In this document: in pieces, positions 36,258 through 45,045 of the stretch | How positions within the stretch are numbered: position 1 is the first letter of the stretch | Layout of the letters: every line of letters starts with the position of its first letter | Source: Dehalococcoidia bacterium | Lineage (GTDB): Bacteria > Chloroflexota > Dehalococcoidia > Lucifugimonadales > Lucifugimonadaceae | Reading direction: 5' to 3' | DNA: 64,000 bases | Assembly (NCBI GenBank): GCA_028285005.1 | Contig: JANQQP010000019.1 | Span: 151,893-215,892, forward strand | Notes under the pieces: generated by a model | What the model was told of the DNA's origin: nothing | What the model saw: only the letters and a program-made list of their open reading frames with translations | The model's database searches: none | Program-made: the position numbers and the translations under genes

Positions 36258-36548
36258 ATGGAACCACTCACATCAGACGAAGTACGCCATGTGGCCAGGC
36301 TGGCCAACCTGTCCTTATCAGAAGATGAGATCGACAAGTATCGTCATCAGCTCACGGGCATCCTTGGACACGTTCAGTCTCTTCAGCAGATAGACACCGA
36401 CGGAGTCGAACCGACGGGTCACGCGACCGACTCAACAACAGTGCTCCGCGATGACGATCCCTCTACTCCGCTCGATCGTGAGGACGTACTGAAAAACGCT
36501 CCGGTCACCAGCGGCGAGTTCATACGCGTCCGATCGGTGTTGGACTAG
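36258..36548 (+). CDS. gatC: Asp-tRNA(Asn)/Glu-tRNA(Gln) amidotransferase subunit C
   Basis: A 96-residue GatC: VRHVARLANLSLSEDEIDKYRHQLTGILGHVQSLQQIDTDGVEPT followed by TVLRDDDPSTPLDREDVLKNAP and the terminal FIRVRSVLD. GatC wraps around GatA and GatB like a belt. gatA follows after 7 bp, but no gatB is in the window, so it must be encoded elsewhere. The start at ATG 36258 gives the standard family length. Confidence 0.93.
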   Translation: MEPLTSDEVRHVARLANLSLSEDEIDKYRHQLTGILGHVQSLQQIDTDGVEPTGHATDSTTVLRDDDPSTPLDREDVLKNAPVTSGEFIRVRSVLD

Positions 36549-36555
36549 CTTAAGA

Positions 36556-38040
36556 ATGGTCAACAGAGCATCTCGATCGCCAGAAGTCCACTATCTCCCA
36601 GCTCACGAGATCCGTAAAAGACTCGACTCAAGGGAGATCTCCTCATCGGAGCTCACGGCAACAACGCTTGACCGGATCTCCTCGATAGACGGCGAGGTAA
36701 ACGCTGTCCTTAGAACCACTCAAGAGACTGCGCACGAGTCGGCGGAAGAGGCCGATCGCAGGCTGCGAGGCTCTGGTCCTGAGGCAGGCCCATTGACGGG
36801 TATTCCGGTCCTCATCAAGGACAACATGTCGACGGCCGGGATCGAAACAACTGCGGCATCAAAAGTCCTCGGCGGATATGTGCCTCCATACGACGCGGAG
36901 GTGGTCCACCGTCTGAAGGAATCAGGCGCCGTCATAGTCGGCAAGGGAAATCTGGATGAGTTCGCAATGGGTTCGTCCAATGAACATTCCGCGTACGGCG
37001 CCGTCAAGAACCCCTGGGATTCGAGTCGCGTTCCCGGCGGCAGTTCAGGCGGAGCAGCGGCCGCAGTCGCGGCGGGCGAGTGCACCATTGCCCTGGGCTC
37101 CGACACCGGGGGCTCAATCCGTCAGCCGGCTGCGCTGTGCGGCGTGGTTGGCATGAAGCCGACCTACGGTCTCGTTAGCCGCTACGGTCTGATCGCATTT
37201 GCCAGCTCACTGGACCAGATCGGCCCGATCACACGCGACGTCCGAGACTGCGCTGACACGCTGAACGTCATTGCGTCTCACGACCCCAAAGACTCCACCT
37301 CCGTCAAAGCCCCGTTCGATAACTTTGGAGCCAATCTTGGCAAGAGCATCGATGGCATGAAGCTCGGGGTCCCGAAGGAGTATCTCGTAGAAGGAATCGA
37401 GCCAGGCGTACGTACGGCCTTTGAGGAAGCCCTGGAGGAGTTGAGGTCGCTCGGTGCGACGGTTGAGGAGACTTCCCTGCCACTGACCGATGAGGCGCTA
37501 GCCGTTTACTACGTCATCGCTCCGTCCGAGGCATCTGCAAACCTGTCTCGATATGACGGCGTGAAGTACGGCCAGGCATCTTCAGAAGGGATTTCGGCAG
37601 CGGAAGTGAGCCAACACACCAGGGGCGAGATGCTTGGTGACGAAGTCAAGCGTCGAATCTTGATCGGCACCTACGCGCTTTCGGCTGGTTACTACGATGC
37701 CTACTACAAGAAGGCTCAGCAAGTCCGCACGTTGATCCGGAGGGAGTTCGTCGACGCATTCGAAAGGTTTGATGCGCTCGTCACTCCGACATCACCTTCC
37801 GTTGCCTTCGAACGCGGCGCAAAGATGTCCGATCCGCTCCAGATGTACCTGGCTGATATCTGCACGATTCCAGCGAACATCGCGGGCCTGCCCGGAATCT
37901 CAGTGCCCTGCGGCATGTCGGAAGGATTGCCAGTAGGCCTGCAGTTCATCGGGCCACAGTTCGGCGATCAGACGATCCTTCAAGTCGCTCACGCCTACGA
38001 GCAATCGACAGACTGGCACAGGAGTCACCCACCGCTATGA
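36556..38040 (+). CDS. gatA: Asp-tRNA(Asn)/Glu-tRNA(Gln) amidotransferase subunit A
   Basis: A 494-residue amidase-signature protein. The Ser-cisSer-Lys triad is visible: Lys in VLIKDNMS, Ser in PGGSSGGAAAAVAAG, and Ser in GSDTGGSIRQPA. The C-terminal half has the GatA-type TYGLVSRYGLIAFASSLDQIGP and DAYYKKAQQVRTLIRREF. It releases ammonia from glutamine and transfers it to misacylated Glu-tRNA(Gln) or Asp-tRNA(Asn). It overlaps the following lipoprotein gene by four bases. Confidence 0.97.
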   Translation: MVNRASRSPEVHYLPAHEIRKRLDSREISSSELTATTLDRISSIDGEVNAVLRTTQETAHESAEEADRRLRGSGPEAGPLTGIPVLIKDNMSTAGIETTAASKVLGGYVPPYDAEVVHRLKESGAVIVGKGNLDEFAMGSSNEHSAYGAVKNPWDSSRVPGGSSGGAAAAVAAGECTIALGSDTGGSIRQPAALCGVVGMKPTYGLVSRYGLIAFASSLDQIGPITRDVRDCADTLNVIASHDPKDSTSVKAPFDNFGANLGKSIDGMKLGVPKEYLVEGIEPGVRTAFEEALEELRSLGATVEETSLPLTDEALAVYYVIAPSEASANLSRYDGVKYGQASSEGISAAEVSQHTRGEMLGDEVKRRILIGTYALSAGYYDAYYKKAQQVRTLIRREFVDAFERFDALVTPTSPSVAFERGAKMSDPLQMYLADICTIPANIAGLPGISVPCGMSEGLPVGLQFIGPQFGDQTILQVAHAYEQSTDWHRSHPPL

Positions 38041-38453
38041 TCGGTCGACTCCGCCTGATAGTAGCGCTCATTGCAATGGTCGCCGTAGCCGCCGTGGCAT
38101 GCTCTAGCGATGACCCAACCCCAACTGCGGCACCGACAGGCGGCACACCGGTCTTCTTCCCGTATATCTTCTCAGGGGATTTCACGGTGGCTGGAGAGCC
38201 CGGGCCGCAGGGAGTACCGATGTTCGCGAGGCTCGCCGATGGTCGAGGTCTCTTCAACGAGACTATTAGACCAGGCGAGTACATCAACGTGTCTGTAGCT
38301 CCAACGGTAGAAGATGCCATCGGGCAAGAGATCACTTTCCACCTCGGGCATCCGGACGGCCCCACTGTCCAGGCCGATGAAACCTACACCTACGACCGAG
38401 TCTCTCAGCCACAACTGATCGAATTGGACCTCAATTTCCCGAGCTTGCCGTGA
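38037..38453 (+). CDS. Lipoprotein with the same uncharacterised domain as the Pro/Thr-rich surface protein
   Basis: A 138-residue lipoprotein: signal LIVALIAMVAVAAVAC with lipobox Cys, then SSDDPTPTAAPTGG, then one domain from FFPYIFSGDFTVAGEPGPQGVPMFA to IELDLNFPSLP. It shares start (Y/F-SG-x-V/F), the Pro-Gly-x-P turn, a central Y-x-x-x-V segment and the closing LDLNFPSLP with the two domains at 27375-28442. The function is unknown. It is coupled by ATGA to gatA and abuts the carbonic-anhydrase-like gene, an odd neighbourhood for a surface protein. Confidence 0.75.
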   Translation: MIGRLRLIVALIAMVAVAAVACSSDDPTPTAAPTGGTPVFFPYIFSGDFTVAGEPGPQGVPMFARLADGRGLFNETIRPGEYINVSVAPTVEDAIGQEITFHLGHPDGPTVQADETYTYDRVSQPQLIELDLNFPSLP

Positions 38454-38965
38454 TGCTGAAGAGTCTTGGAGGGAAGAGCCCCCGCATAGATCCCGAGGCT
38501 TTTGTCAGTGAGGCGGCTTACATCATCGGCGACGTCGTGATCGGGCCGCGCTCCAGCGTCTGGCCGGGAGTCGTCATACGCGCCGACAGTGGACAGATTG
38601 CGATCGGCAGCGGCACGAACATCCAGGACAACTCGGTGCTGCACGCCGACGCCGATGCTTCGATTGGTGACGACGTCACGATCGGACACGGAGTGGTCTG
38701 TCATGCCAGGCAGATCGGCAATGGCAGTCTGATTGGAAACGGAGCCGTGCTGAACGACGGAGTGCAGCTCGGCGAAGAGTGCCTGGTGGCCGCGGGATCA
38801 ACGATCACCGAGAACAAGGTATTCCCACCACGCTCGCTGATTAGGGGCGTTCCGGGAAAGGCTCTCGGAGAGGTCAAAGAGCGGCACATGGAGCTTCAAC
38901 GCCGAGCGGCCGAGTCCTACGTGCGGCGAATCGAGCGCTACCGGGCCGAAGGTACGTTCGAGTAG
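38453..38965 (+). CDS. Gamma carbonic anhydrase family protein (left-handed beta-helix)
   Basis: A 170-residue hexapeptide-repeat protein: AAYIIGDVVIGPRSSVWPGVVIRAD, SGTNIQDNSVLHADA, DDVTIGHGVVCHA, NGSLIGNGAVLNDG. The His residues expected to bind the trimer-interface metal (VLHAD, IGHG, CHA) are present. Family members include carbonic anhydrases and acyl-transferase-like proteins of uncertain activity. ATG 38453 overlaps the preceding stop by one base; a GTG one codon earlier is possible. The C-terminal helix (VKERHMELQRRAAESYVRRIERY) is typical. Confidence 0.9.
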   Translation: MLKSLGGKSPRIDPEAFVSEAAYIIGDVVIGPRSSVWPGVVIRADSGQIAIGSGTNIQDNSVLHADADASIGDDVTIGHGVVCHARQIGNGSLIGNGAVLNDGVQLGEECLVAAGSTITENKVFPPRSLIRGVPGKALGEVKERHMELQRRAAESYVRRIERYRAEGTFE

Positions 38966-38993
38966 CCGGTCCTCGGACACCAGTGCCGGTGAC

Positions 38994-40664
38994 TTACATT
39001 CGTTCCGGCGCGGACATTCCCATTAGCCCGAGGGTCCTGGCAAAGACCGTCTTCGCAGCCTCGACAAGCCTCAGCCTTGCCTTCGTCACCGGCATATCGG
39101 CCGGGTCGTCCGAGATGACCCGACACTGCTCGTAGAACCGCTGAAGCGTCTTTGCCAACTCCATGGCGTAGTAAGGCAAGTGGTGCGGCTCGAGATTCCT
39201 GGCGGCGCGGTGGATCACGTCCGGCAGCTCTGTAAGCCTTCTCAACAGCTCTAGCTCGGCGTGATGTTGCAGTAGAGAGACATCGGCTCCGTCGGAACTA
39301 ATCCCCTGCTCAGATGCGTTCCTGAGAATTGCCGCCAGCCGGGCATGCGCGTACTGAACGTAGTACACGGGGTTTTCCGACGACTGCCTGGTCGCCAGCG
39401 CCAGGTCGAACTCCATCTGAGCGTTCGCAGTCCGGCTCAGGAAGATGAATCTGCAGGCATCGGCGCCGACCTCTTCCACAAGCTCGTCAACGGTGACGAT
39501 GTTGCCCTTGCGCTTGCTGAAGCGGACGGTTTCACCTTCATTCTTGAAGCTGACGATCTGGTTGAGAATGATTGTTAGATTGTCCGGATCACCACCCAGC
39601 GCCTTCACAGCGGCTTCGAGCCTGCTGACGTGTCCGTGATGGTCTGCTCCCCAAACGTTGATCACGCGATCAAACCGACGCTTGATGAACTTGTCGTAGT
39701 GGTATGCGAGGTCGGTTCCGAAGTAAGTCGGGATGTGATCGCCGCTTCGTACAACGACGTCGTCCTCTTCCTCGCCGAAAGCGGTCGACTTGAACCAGCG
39801 AGCGCCGTCTCTTTCGACGATGTAGCCGTTCTCGTCAAGGAGCTTCAGAGTCTCGGCGAGTGTTCCTTCGGCGGTCAGCGAGGACTCGTAAAACCAGTTG
39901 TCATATTCAATCCGAAGTGCACTCAGAACCGATCGAATCTCGGTGAGCGTCCGCTCGAGCGCGATAGGCGAGATCTTGGACTTGATCTCTTCTTCGCTCG
40001 ATTGGGCAAGGTCAGGATTCTCTTCGTGAATTTCCGCAGCGAGATCGGCGAGGTATTCGCCGGGATATGCAGGATCAGGTAGCGGGACATCGGCTCCTGC
40101 GGCCTGCATGAAGCGAGCGTAGAGCGTGTCGTAGAACACCCGCATCTGCGCACCGGCATCGTTTACGTAGTATTCACGTTGGACTTCGTAGCCGGCGGCT
40201 TCTAGCACGTTGGCGATGCCTGAGCCAAGCACCGCGCCGCGTGCATGGCCGACATGCAGAGGGCCAGTGGGGTTCACGGAAACGAATTCGACCTGAACCT
40301 TGATTCCCTGTCCGTCGGTGGTGTTTCCGTATGCCTCTCCCTCGCTGAGAATTCGCTCGATCTGATCCACCAGCCAGGTGTCCGAGAGCGTGAAGTTAAC
40401 GAACCCGGGCGCAGCAGCCGAAACCTTATTGACCAGAGTGCTGGAAGGAGTATGGGAAGCGATCTGCTCGGCAATGGTGACCGGCGCCATTCTCATAACG
40501 CGGGCAAGTGAGAGCGCCACGGATGAACTGAAATCGCCGTGCTCGGCCTGCTTCGGTTTTTCGATCGCGACTTCGACCTCTCCGGCCTGCGGGAGGTCGC
40601 CGGAACTCTGCGCTGCCTGCAGCGCCTGTTTAACGAGGTCGGATATCGATTCAGATGTTCTCAT
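38994..40664 (-). CDS. argS: Arginine--tRNA ligase
   Basis: A 556-residue class I aminoacyl-tRNA synthetase. The N-terminal Add-1 domain (SDLVKQALQAAQ) is followed by the HIGH-like motif NPTGPLHVGHARGAVLG, a GADHHGHVSRLEAAVKALG segment, RFSKRKGNIV in place of KMSKS (as in many ArgRS), and a C-terminal anticodon domain (DALM-like: PVTKARLRLVEAAKTVFARTLGLMGMSAPERM). The ATG at 40664 is preferred; another start 57 bp upstream is in frame. Its stop faces the carbonic-anhydrase-like gene. Confidence 0.96.
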   Translation of the reverse strand: MRTSESISDLVKQALQAAQSSGDLPQAGEVEVAIEKPKQAEHGDFSSSVALSLARVMRMAPVTIAEQIASHTPSSTLVNKVSAAAPGFVNFTLSDTWLVDQIERILSEGEAYGNTTDGQGIKVQVEFVSVNPTGPLHVGHARGAVLGSGIANVLEAAGYEVQREYYVNDAGAQMRVFYDTLYARFMQAAGADVPLPDPAYPGEYLADLAAEIHEENPDLAQSSEEEIKSKISPIALERTLTEIRSVLSALRIEYDNWFYESSLTAEGTLAETLKLLDENGYIVERDGARWFKSTAFGEEEDDVVVRSGDHIPTYFGTDLAYHYDKFIKRRFDRVINVWGADHHGHVSRLEAAVKALGGDPDNLTIILNQIVSFKNEGETVRFSKRKGNIVTVDELVEEVGADACRFIFLSRTANAQMEFDLALATRQSSENPVYYVQYAHARLAAILRNASEQGISSDGADVSLLQHHAELELLRRLTELPDVIHRAARNLEPHHLPYYAMELAKTLQRFYEQCRVISDDPADMPVTKARLRLVEAAKTVFARTLGLMGMSAPERM

Positions 40665-40762
40665 TGAGCATCTCAGGTTAGCACCGCCGGGCACCTCAAT
40701 GGCTATACTCCGGCAACTCAAAAATGGTGATGAACACCAAAGCGAAGCCTTGAGGAAGAATC

Positions 40763-40924
40763 TTGTCTGAAGACAAACATGGCGAGGATCACGTCGAACC
40801 TGTTGCTCCCGGCTATCCGGCAGTAGAGACGCTCAAAGATATCGATGTCTCAGGCTGGGAGCCGGCGGCGGTGTTCCGGCCGCAAGAAGCCTCCGAAGCC
40901 AGAACCTCGGACCAGAGCAAATGA
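40763..40924 (+). CDS. 53-residue ORF coupled to amidase; possible AtzG/GatC-like small subunit tail
   Basis: A TTG at 40763 stands six bases after AGGA. The frame runs 53 codons, is acidic (LSEDKHGEDHVEPVAPGYPA at the start), and stops at TGA 40922-40924, which overlaps the amidase ATG at 40921 as ATGA. The C terminus includes GWEPAAVFRPQEASEA. In AtzG-type (DUF4089) small subunits that accompany AtzE-type amidases, the C-terminal tail reads similarly (EPAPVFRP), as I recall. The N-terminal helical belt of AtzG/GatC is missing. It could be a minimal partner of the amidase or a leader peptide that couples translation. Confidence 0.5.
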   Translation: MSEDKHGEDHVEPVAPGYPAVETLKDIDVSGWEPAAVFRPQEASEARTSDQSK

Positions 40925-42339
40925 ACGACTCAGACCTGCTGCTGAAACCTGTTACCGAGCTTTCGGAACTTATATCGGCGCGCCAACTCTCGCCTGTGGA
41001 GCTTGCTGAGGCAACACTAAAGCGAATCGAAGAAACGCAGCCAACCCTAAATGCCTACCTCGACGTCTTCGCCGAGGACCTGACGGATGCGGCGAAGACG
41101 GCAGAAGTTGAGATCGCAGCCGGAAAGATTCGAGGTCCGCTGCACGGCATACCCGTCGGTCTGAAGGACCTGATCGACGTCAAGGAGCGCGTTACGACCG
41201 CTGGCTCAGCAGCCACCGATCCGACCAAAGCTGTCAGCGATGCAACGGTGACTTCTCGACTGAAATCGGCCGGAGCGCTCATCACTGGCAAGCTGAATCT
41301 CGTGGAGTTCGCTTTCGGATTTTCCAGCGTGAACCCACACACCGGCGATGTTCACAACCCGTGGAACCTAGATCGCGTTGCAGCAGGCTCGAGCAGCGGA
41401 TCAGCGGCGGCGGTTGCTGCCGGTGCCGCTGCGATGGCACTGGGCACCGACACTGGCGGCTCGGTAAGAATGCCTGCGGCCGCCTGTGGAATTACCGGGC
41501 TCAAGCCGACTTACGGGCTGGTTTCACGCCACGGCGTGATGGACCTGAGCTGGAGTTCGGACCATGTGGGTCCTATGTGCAGAACTGCGGCCGATTGTGC
41601 CCTGGTGATGAACGCGCTCGCCGGTCACGATGAGCTTGATCCGGCCAGCGCCATGCGTCCTGACACCGACTACGCCGCGGAACTCGGCCGATTATTGCGA
41701 GACGTTCGAGTCGGAGTGCCGGACGATTACTTCTTTGATGATGTAGATCCTGAGATCGAATCCGCAGTTCGAGCCGCGATCGACCTGCTGCGCTCGGAGG
41801 GAGCCTCCGTCACACAGGTCTCAATGCCGTGGGTGGAGATCGGGCGTTCGGTCAATGTCGCTGTACTCATGCCAGAAGCCGCCGCCGTCCATCGAGATCG
41901 ACTGAGCGAACGAGCGGACATGTACTCACCTGCGGTGCTGCACAGGTTGAAGTCGGGGCTCGAAGTCCTTGCCGTTGACTACATCCACGCCCAGCGCGCT
42001 AGAGCCAAGTTTGGACACATGATGGCCGCGGCGATGCAGGAAATCGATGTCTTGATCACTCCGACGGTGCCGATTCAGACTCCAACGATCGCCGAAACTA
42101 CGCCGCCGCCAGGCGCCGCCTACGCTAACGCCGGTGGAGAATTCCCCAACTTCACAGGGGTTTTCAACGCCACTGGTCAGCCGTCGTTGTCACTGAACTG
42201 TGGCTTCACTTCGGACAGTATGCCGATTGGGATGATGATCTCTGGCAAGTCGTTCGACGACGCCCTGGTCCTGGGCGTTGGGGATGCGTTTCAGAGAGTC
42301 ACAGACTTCCACAGCAGAGCGCCGTCAGGCATTAGTTAG
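40921..42339 (+). CDS. Amidase-signature enzyme (AtzE/GatA-like amidase)
   Basis: A 472-residue amidase. The triad is intact: Lys in VGLKDLIDVK, Ser in AAGSSSGSAAAVAAG and Ser in GTDTGGSVRMPA. The region TYGLVSRHGVMDLSWSSDHVGPM resembles non-tRNA amidases more than GatA, and the C-terminal NFTGVFNATGQPSLSLNCGF is typical of hydrolytic members. It hydrolyses an amide to acid and ammonia; the substrate is unknown. The small ORF overlaps its start codon. The gatA paralogue lies 3 kb away, but the two are clearly diverged. Confidence 0.88.
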   Translation: MNDSDLLLKPVTELSELISARQLSPVELAEATLKRIEETQPTLNAYLDVFAEDLTDAAKTAEVEIAAGKIRGPLHGIPVGLKDLIDVKERVTTAGSAATDPTKAVSDATVTSRLKSAGALITGKLNLVEFAFGFSSVNPHTGDVHNPWNLDRVAAGSSSGSAAAVAAGAAAMALGTDTGGSVRMPAAACGITGLKPTYGLVSRHGVMDLSWSSDHVGPMCRTAADCALVMNALAGHDELDPASAMRPDTDYAAELGRLLRDVRVGVPDDYFFDDVDPEIESAVRAAIDLLRSEGASVTQVSMPWVEIGRSVNVAVLMPEAAAVHRDRLSERADMYSPAVLHRLKSGLEVLAVDYIHAQRARAKFGHMMAAAMQEIDVLITPTVPIQTPTIAETTPPPGAAYANAGGEFPNFTGVFNATGQPSLSLNCGFTSDSMPIGMMISGKSFDDALVLGVGDAFQRVTDFHSRAPSGIS

Positions 42340-42401
42340 GACGCCTGGCAAGCGCGGCGTTTAGTGCTGACTCAACAGAGCCTTGCTGTAATGTCTAGAC
42401 C

Positions 42402-42989
42402 ATGAGTTCTGAACCCGGCGCTGACACGCGTCCGAACGAAAAGCCTCCGCGGCGCCGCTACGATCGCTACGTGACGCGCACCTCAACCTTGCCGGAGCGC
42501 GGCTACGGGTGTGTGGCTCTCGAAAGCCCGACGGATGAGGTGAACGTCGGGCATACCCTTCGGGCGGCTCTCTGTTTTCGGGCTGGCCTCGTCATCCTCA
42601 GCAACGCGAGCAAGGACATAAACGTTCGGCGGCTAAAGACAGACCCGGGCAGAGCCTATCGTCACGTGCCAGTTGTACACACGGACGATCTGTTTCAGGG
42701 GATACCGGAGGCATGCACTCCGGTGGCGGTTGAGATCACGGACGACGCGATCGATCTATCGGTGTTCGTTCACCCGGAGCGGGCGTGCTACATATTCGGT
42801 CCGGAGAACGGCTCGATCTCACAGGAAACGCTTGATCGGTGCAAGCTGAAGGTCAAGATCCCGACGGTGATGTCACTGAACCTCGGCATGACCGTGAACA
42901 TCGTCCTGTATGACCGGGCTGCGAAGGCCAATCGCAATAGAGCCTGGAAAGCCGATCAGTCTTCGGGTAAGCCTGTCGCTGGCGATTGA
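42402..42989 (+). CDS. TrmH/SpoU-family RNA 2'-O-methyltransferase
   Basis: A 195-residue SPOUT enzyme. The three SpoU motifs are visible: ESPTDEVNVGHTLRAALCF (motif 1, normally NxGxxxRxA), YIFGPENGSIS (motif 2) and VKIPTVMSLNLGMTVNIVLYDR (motif 3). The Pro-rich basic N terminus replaces the RNA-binding domain seen in longer members. It probably methylates a ribose in tRNA or rRNA; the target cannot be assigned. Short gap (62 bp) after the amidase; tRNA-Pro follows on the opposite strand. Confidence 0.88.
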   Translation: MSSEPGADTRPNEKPPRRRYDRYVTRTSTLPERGYGCVALESPTDEVNVGHTLRAALCFRAGLVILSNASKDINVRRLKTDPGRAYRHVPVVHTDDLFQGIPEACTPVAVEITDDAIDLSVFVHPERACYIFGPENGSISQETLDRCKLKVKIPTVMSLNLGMTVNIVLYDRAAKANRNRAWKADQSSGKPVAGD

Positions 42990-43021
42990 CAGAGCCGAAA
43001 TCCTGGAATCAGGAGAAGAAA

Positions 43022-43097
43022 TGGTCGGGGCAGCAGGATTCGAACCTGCGACCTCCCGGCCCCCAGCCGGACGCGCTGCCAGCTGCGCCATGCCCCG
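43022..43097 (-). tRNA. tRNA-Pro (GGG)
   Basis: On the minus strand a full cloverleaf can be drawn: acceptor CGGGGCA/TGCCCCG, D arm with AGCTGGCAGC, anticodon stem TCCGG/CCGGG with loop CTGGGGG (anticodon GGG), and T arm with GTTCGAATC. Discriminator A is followed by an encoded CCA at 43022-43024. No intron. Confidence 0.95.
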
Positions 43098-43272
43098 AAC
43101 TCATCTTTCACAGAATACCACTCCAGTCGCACGCGTCGGATTCTGCACAGGCGAAGGCCAACTGAACGAGGTGACCATCCACACTTGAGCCACTCCGCGG
43201 GCAACCATCTGTTTTCGACCAGACTCCTATTCTGGCCTTTAGAAGTCCTGCGAACTTGTGGGCCAGGTGGAT

Positions 43273-43617
43273 ATGACGAAACGGCAGCAAAAAGGTTTCA
43301 CGTTGGTGGAGCTACTCGTGGTGATTGGCATAATCGCCACGCTGGCGGCCATTGCTGTTCCATCTGTCGGCCGCTTCGTGGCTCCAGCTCGAACGACGGC
43401 AGATAGCGATGAGTTCGTACGGGTCCAGGCAGCCATGGACATGTACATCGCTGAGAACAATCTGCCGCCTCCTGCCGTTGCTCCCAACGCAGTCGCCCTG
43501 AACGACTTCTCAGCGTCCAATCCCGTGCTGTACCCGGGTTACATGCGTGAGCCCAACACCCGATGCACGTACACCTGGGACGACACCGGTCAGATCACCC
43601 AGTCGACCTGCCCGTAG
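43273..43617 (+). CDS. Type IV pilin/type II secretion pseudopilin-like protein
   Basis: A 114-residue prepilin. The N terminus TKRQQKGFTLVELLVVIGIIATLAAIAVP is the class III signal: cleavage by prepilin peptidase between Gly and Phe, then Glu at +5 of the mature helix. The mature part ends in a short globular domain with two cysteines (TRCTYTW and STCP) that could form a disulfide. It would be assembled into a pilus or pseudopilus. No other pil or gsp gene is near, so it is an orphan. The ATG at 43273 follows AGGTGG closely; GTG 43258 is in frame upstream. Confidence 0.88.
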   Translation: MTKRQQKGFTLVELLVVIGIIATLAAIAVPSVGRFVAPARTTADSDEFVRVQAAMDMYIAENNLPPPAVAPNAVALNDFSASNPVLYPGYMREPNTRCTYTWDDTGQITQSTCP

Positions 43618-43772
43618 CCACTTCGGTCCTGAAGAAATCATCCCGGGTCAGAAGCGAGCCTTTTTCGTGTGCTGCCGAATAGGGAAGCTCAACTGCCAGT
43701 TGATATAGTTGTCGTTCCTCACCATCCAATCAGCGGGCTCTTAAAGCTCGCTGCTCTGACCGGACTCCAAAG

Positions 43773-44889
43773 TTGCGTGAACTCTCTGGCGAGATATCCG
43801 TACTCCGCACTCGCATAGCGGAGATCGTGGGGCGTCTTTGACCTCGCTTCCCTGGAACGCCGCATAGCAACGGCCGAGCAAGAGGCGTCAGAGCCGGAAT
43901 TCTGGAACGACTCCAGCCGTGCGCAACGGCAGATGCAGACCTTGGCTTCTATGAAGGCCGAGCATGAGGCCTGGACAGAAGTTGAGGCCGCGTCTGAGAA
44001 CCTCGATGAACTCGCTTCTCTCGCTGTTGAAGAATCGGACGATTCCATGTCCGATCAGATCCGGCTCGAGTACGAGAGGATCCTCAAGAACGTAGAAGAC
44101 CTCGAGTTCAGCCTGCATCTCTCCGGCGAGTATGACGAACGTCCGGCGATCATCGCGGTCAAGTCAGGCGCGGGAGGCGTCGACGCCCAGGACTGGGCTG
44201 AGATGCTGTTTCGAATGTACTGCCGGTGGGCTGAGAAGCAGGGATTCGGCGTCGAAATCCTGGATGAAACGCCGGGTGACGAAGCCGGATTCAAGAGCGC
44301 GGCTGCAAAAGTGGATGGCAGATACGCCTACGGCTACCTGCGCTCTGAACGAGGCGTCCATCGCCTTGTACGCCTGTCCCCGTTCGATTCAGACCACCGT
44401 CGTCACACCAGTTTCGCCCTGATCGAGGTTCTGCCTGAACCAGACGAACAGGAAGAAGTGACGATCAACCCGGACGACATTCGCCTCGATGTTTTCCGTG
44501 CCGGAGGCCATGGTGGGCAGAACGTTCAGAAGAACTCTACCGCTGTGAGAATCACGCATCTTCCCACGAAGATTGTGGTTGCCGTCCAGAACGAACGGTC
44601 CCAGTTGCAGAATCGCGAAGTCGCGATGCGGATCCTTCACGCCAGGCTCGTGGACCTTGATATACAACGAAGAGCCGAGGAACGAAGCAAGCTCAAGGGA
44701 GCGCACGTCTCGGCCGAGTTTGGCAGGCAGGTGCGTAGCTACGTGCTCCATCCGTACCAGATGGTGAAAGACCACAGGAGCGACTTCCAGACTGGTGACG
44801 CTGAGGCGGTCCTTGAAGGCGAAATCGAAGATCTGCTGAAGGCAAATCTGTCTTCCCAGGTCGGCGAGGCAGCATCGCTATCTGAATAA
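43773..44889 (+). CDS. prfB: Peptide chain release factor 2, with programmed +1 frameshift
   Basis: Zero frame starts at TTG 43773 (LRELSGEISVLRTRIAEIVGRL) and reaches CTT TGA at 43836-43841. The sequence around it, GTGGGGCGTCTTTGAC, matches the RF2 autoregulatory slip site: an internal Shine-Dalgarno-like GGGG, then CTT and UGA followed by C. Skipping one base (T43839) continues as DLASLERRIATAEQEASEPEFW and runs to 44889, giving 371 residues. Domain 2 has the UGA-reading SPF motif (VRLSPFDSDHR), and domain 3 has GGQ (FRAGGHGGQNVQKNSTAVRI). Intact RF2 shows that UGA is normally a stop in this organism. The start codon is the least certain point, because no strong ribosome site precedes the TTG. 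Confidence 0.95.
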
Positions 44890-45045
44890 CGTAGATTCGG
44901 TCCGGTCAAACCGGTTAATGTAATCTGGCGTAACAGCTTCCGAAGGCTGAATGAAACCGTCACTTCATGGTCTGCATCAAACTCCCGATGCGCGGACGAA
45001 TTTCTATACCACTTTGTGATGGGCTTGATCAGGACTGGAATATCG

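Noticed and set aside
40921..42339. Second copy of gatA
   Set aside because: The amidase triad is shared, but the central region lacks GatA-specific blocks and it pairs with a different small ORF.
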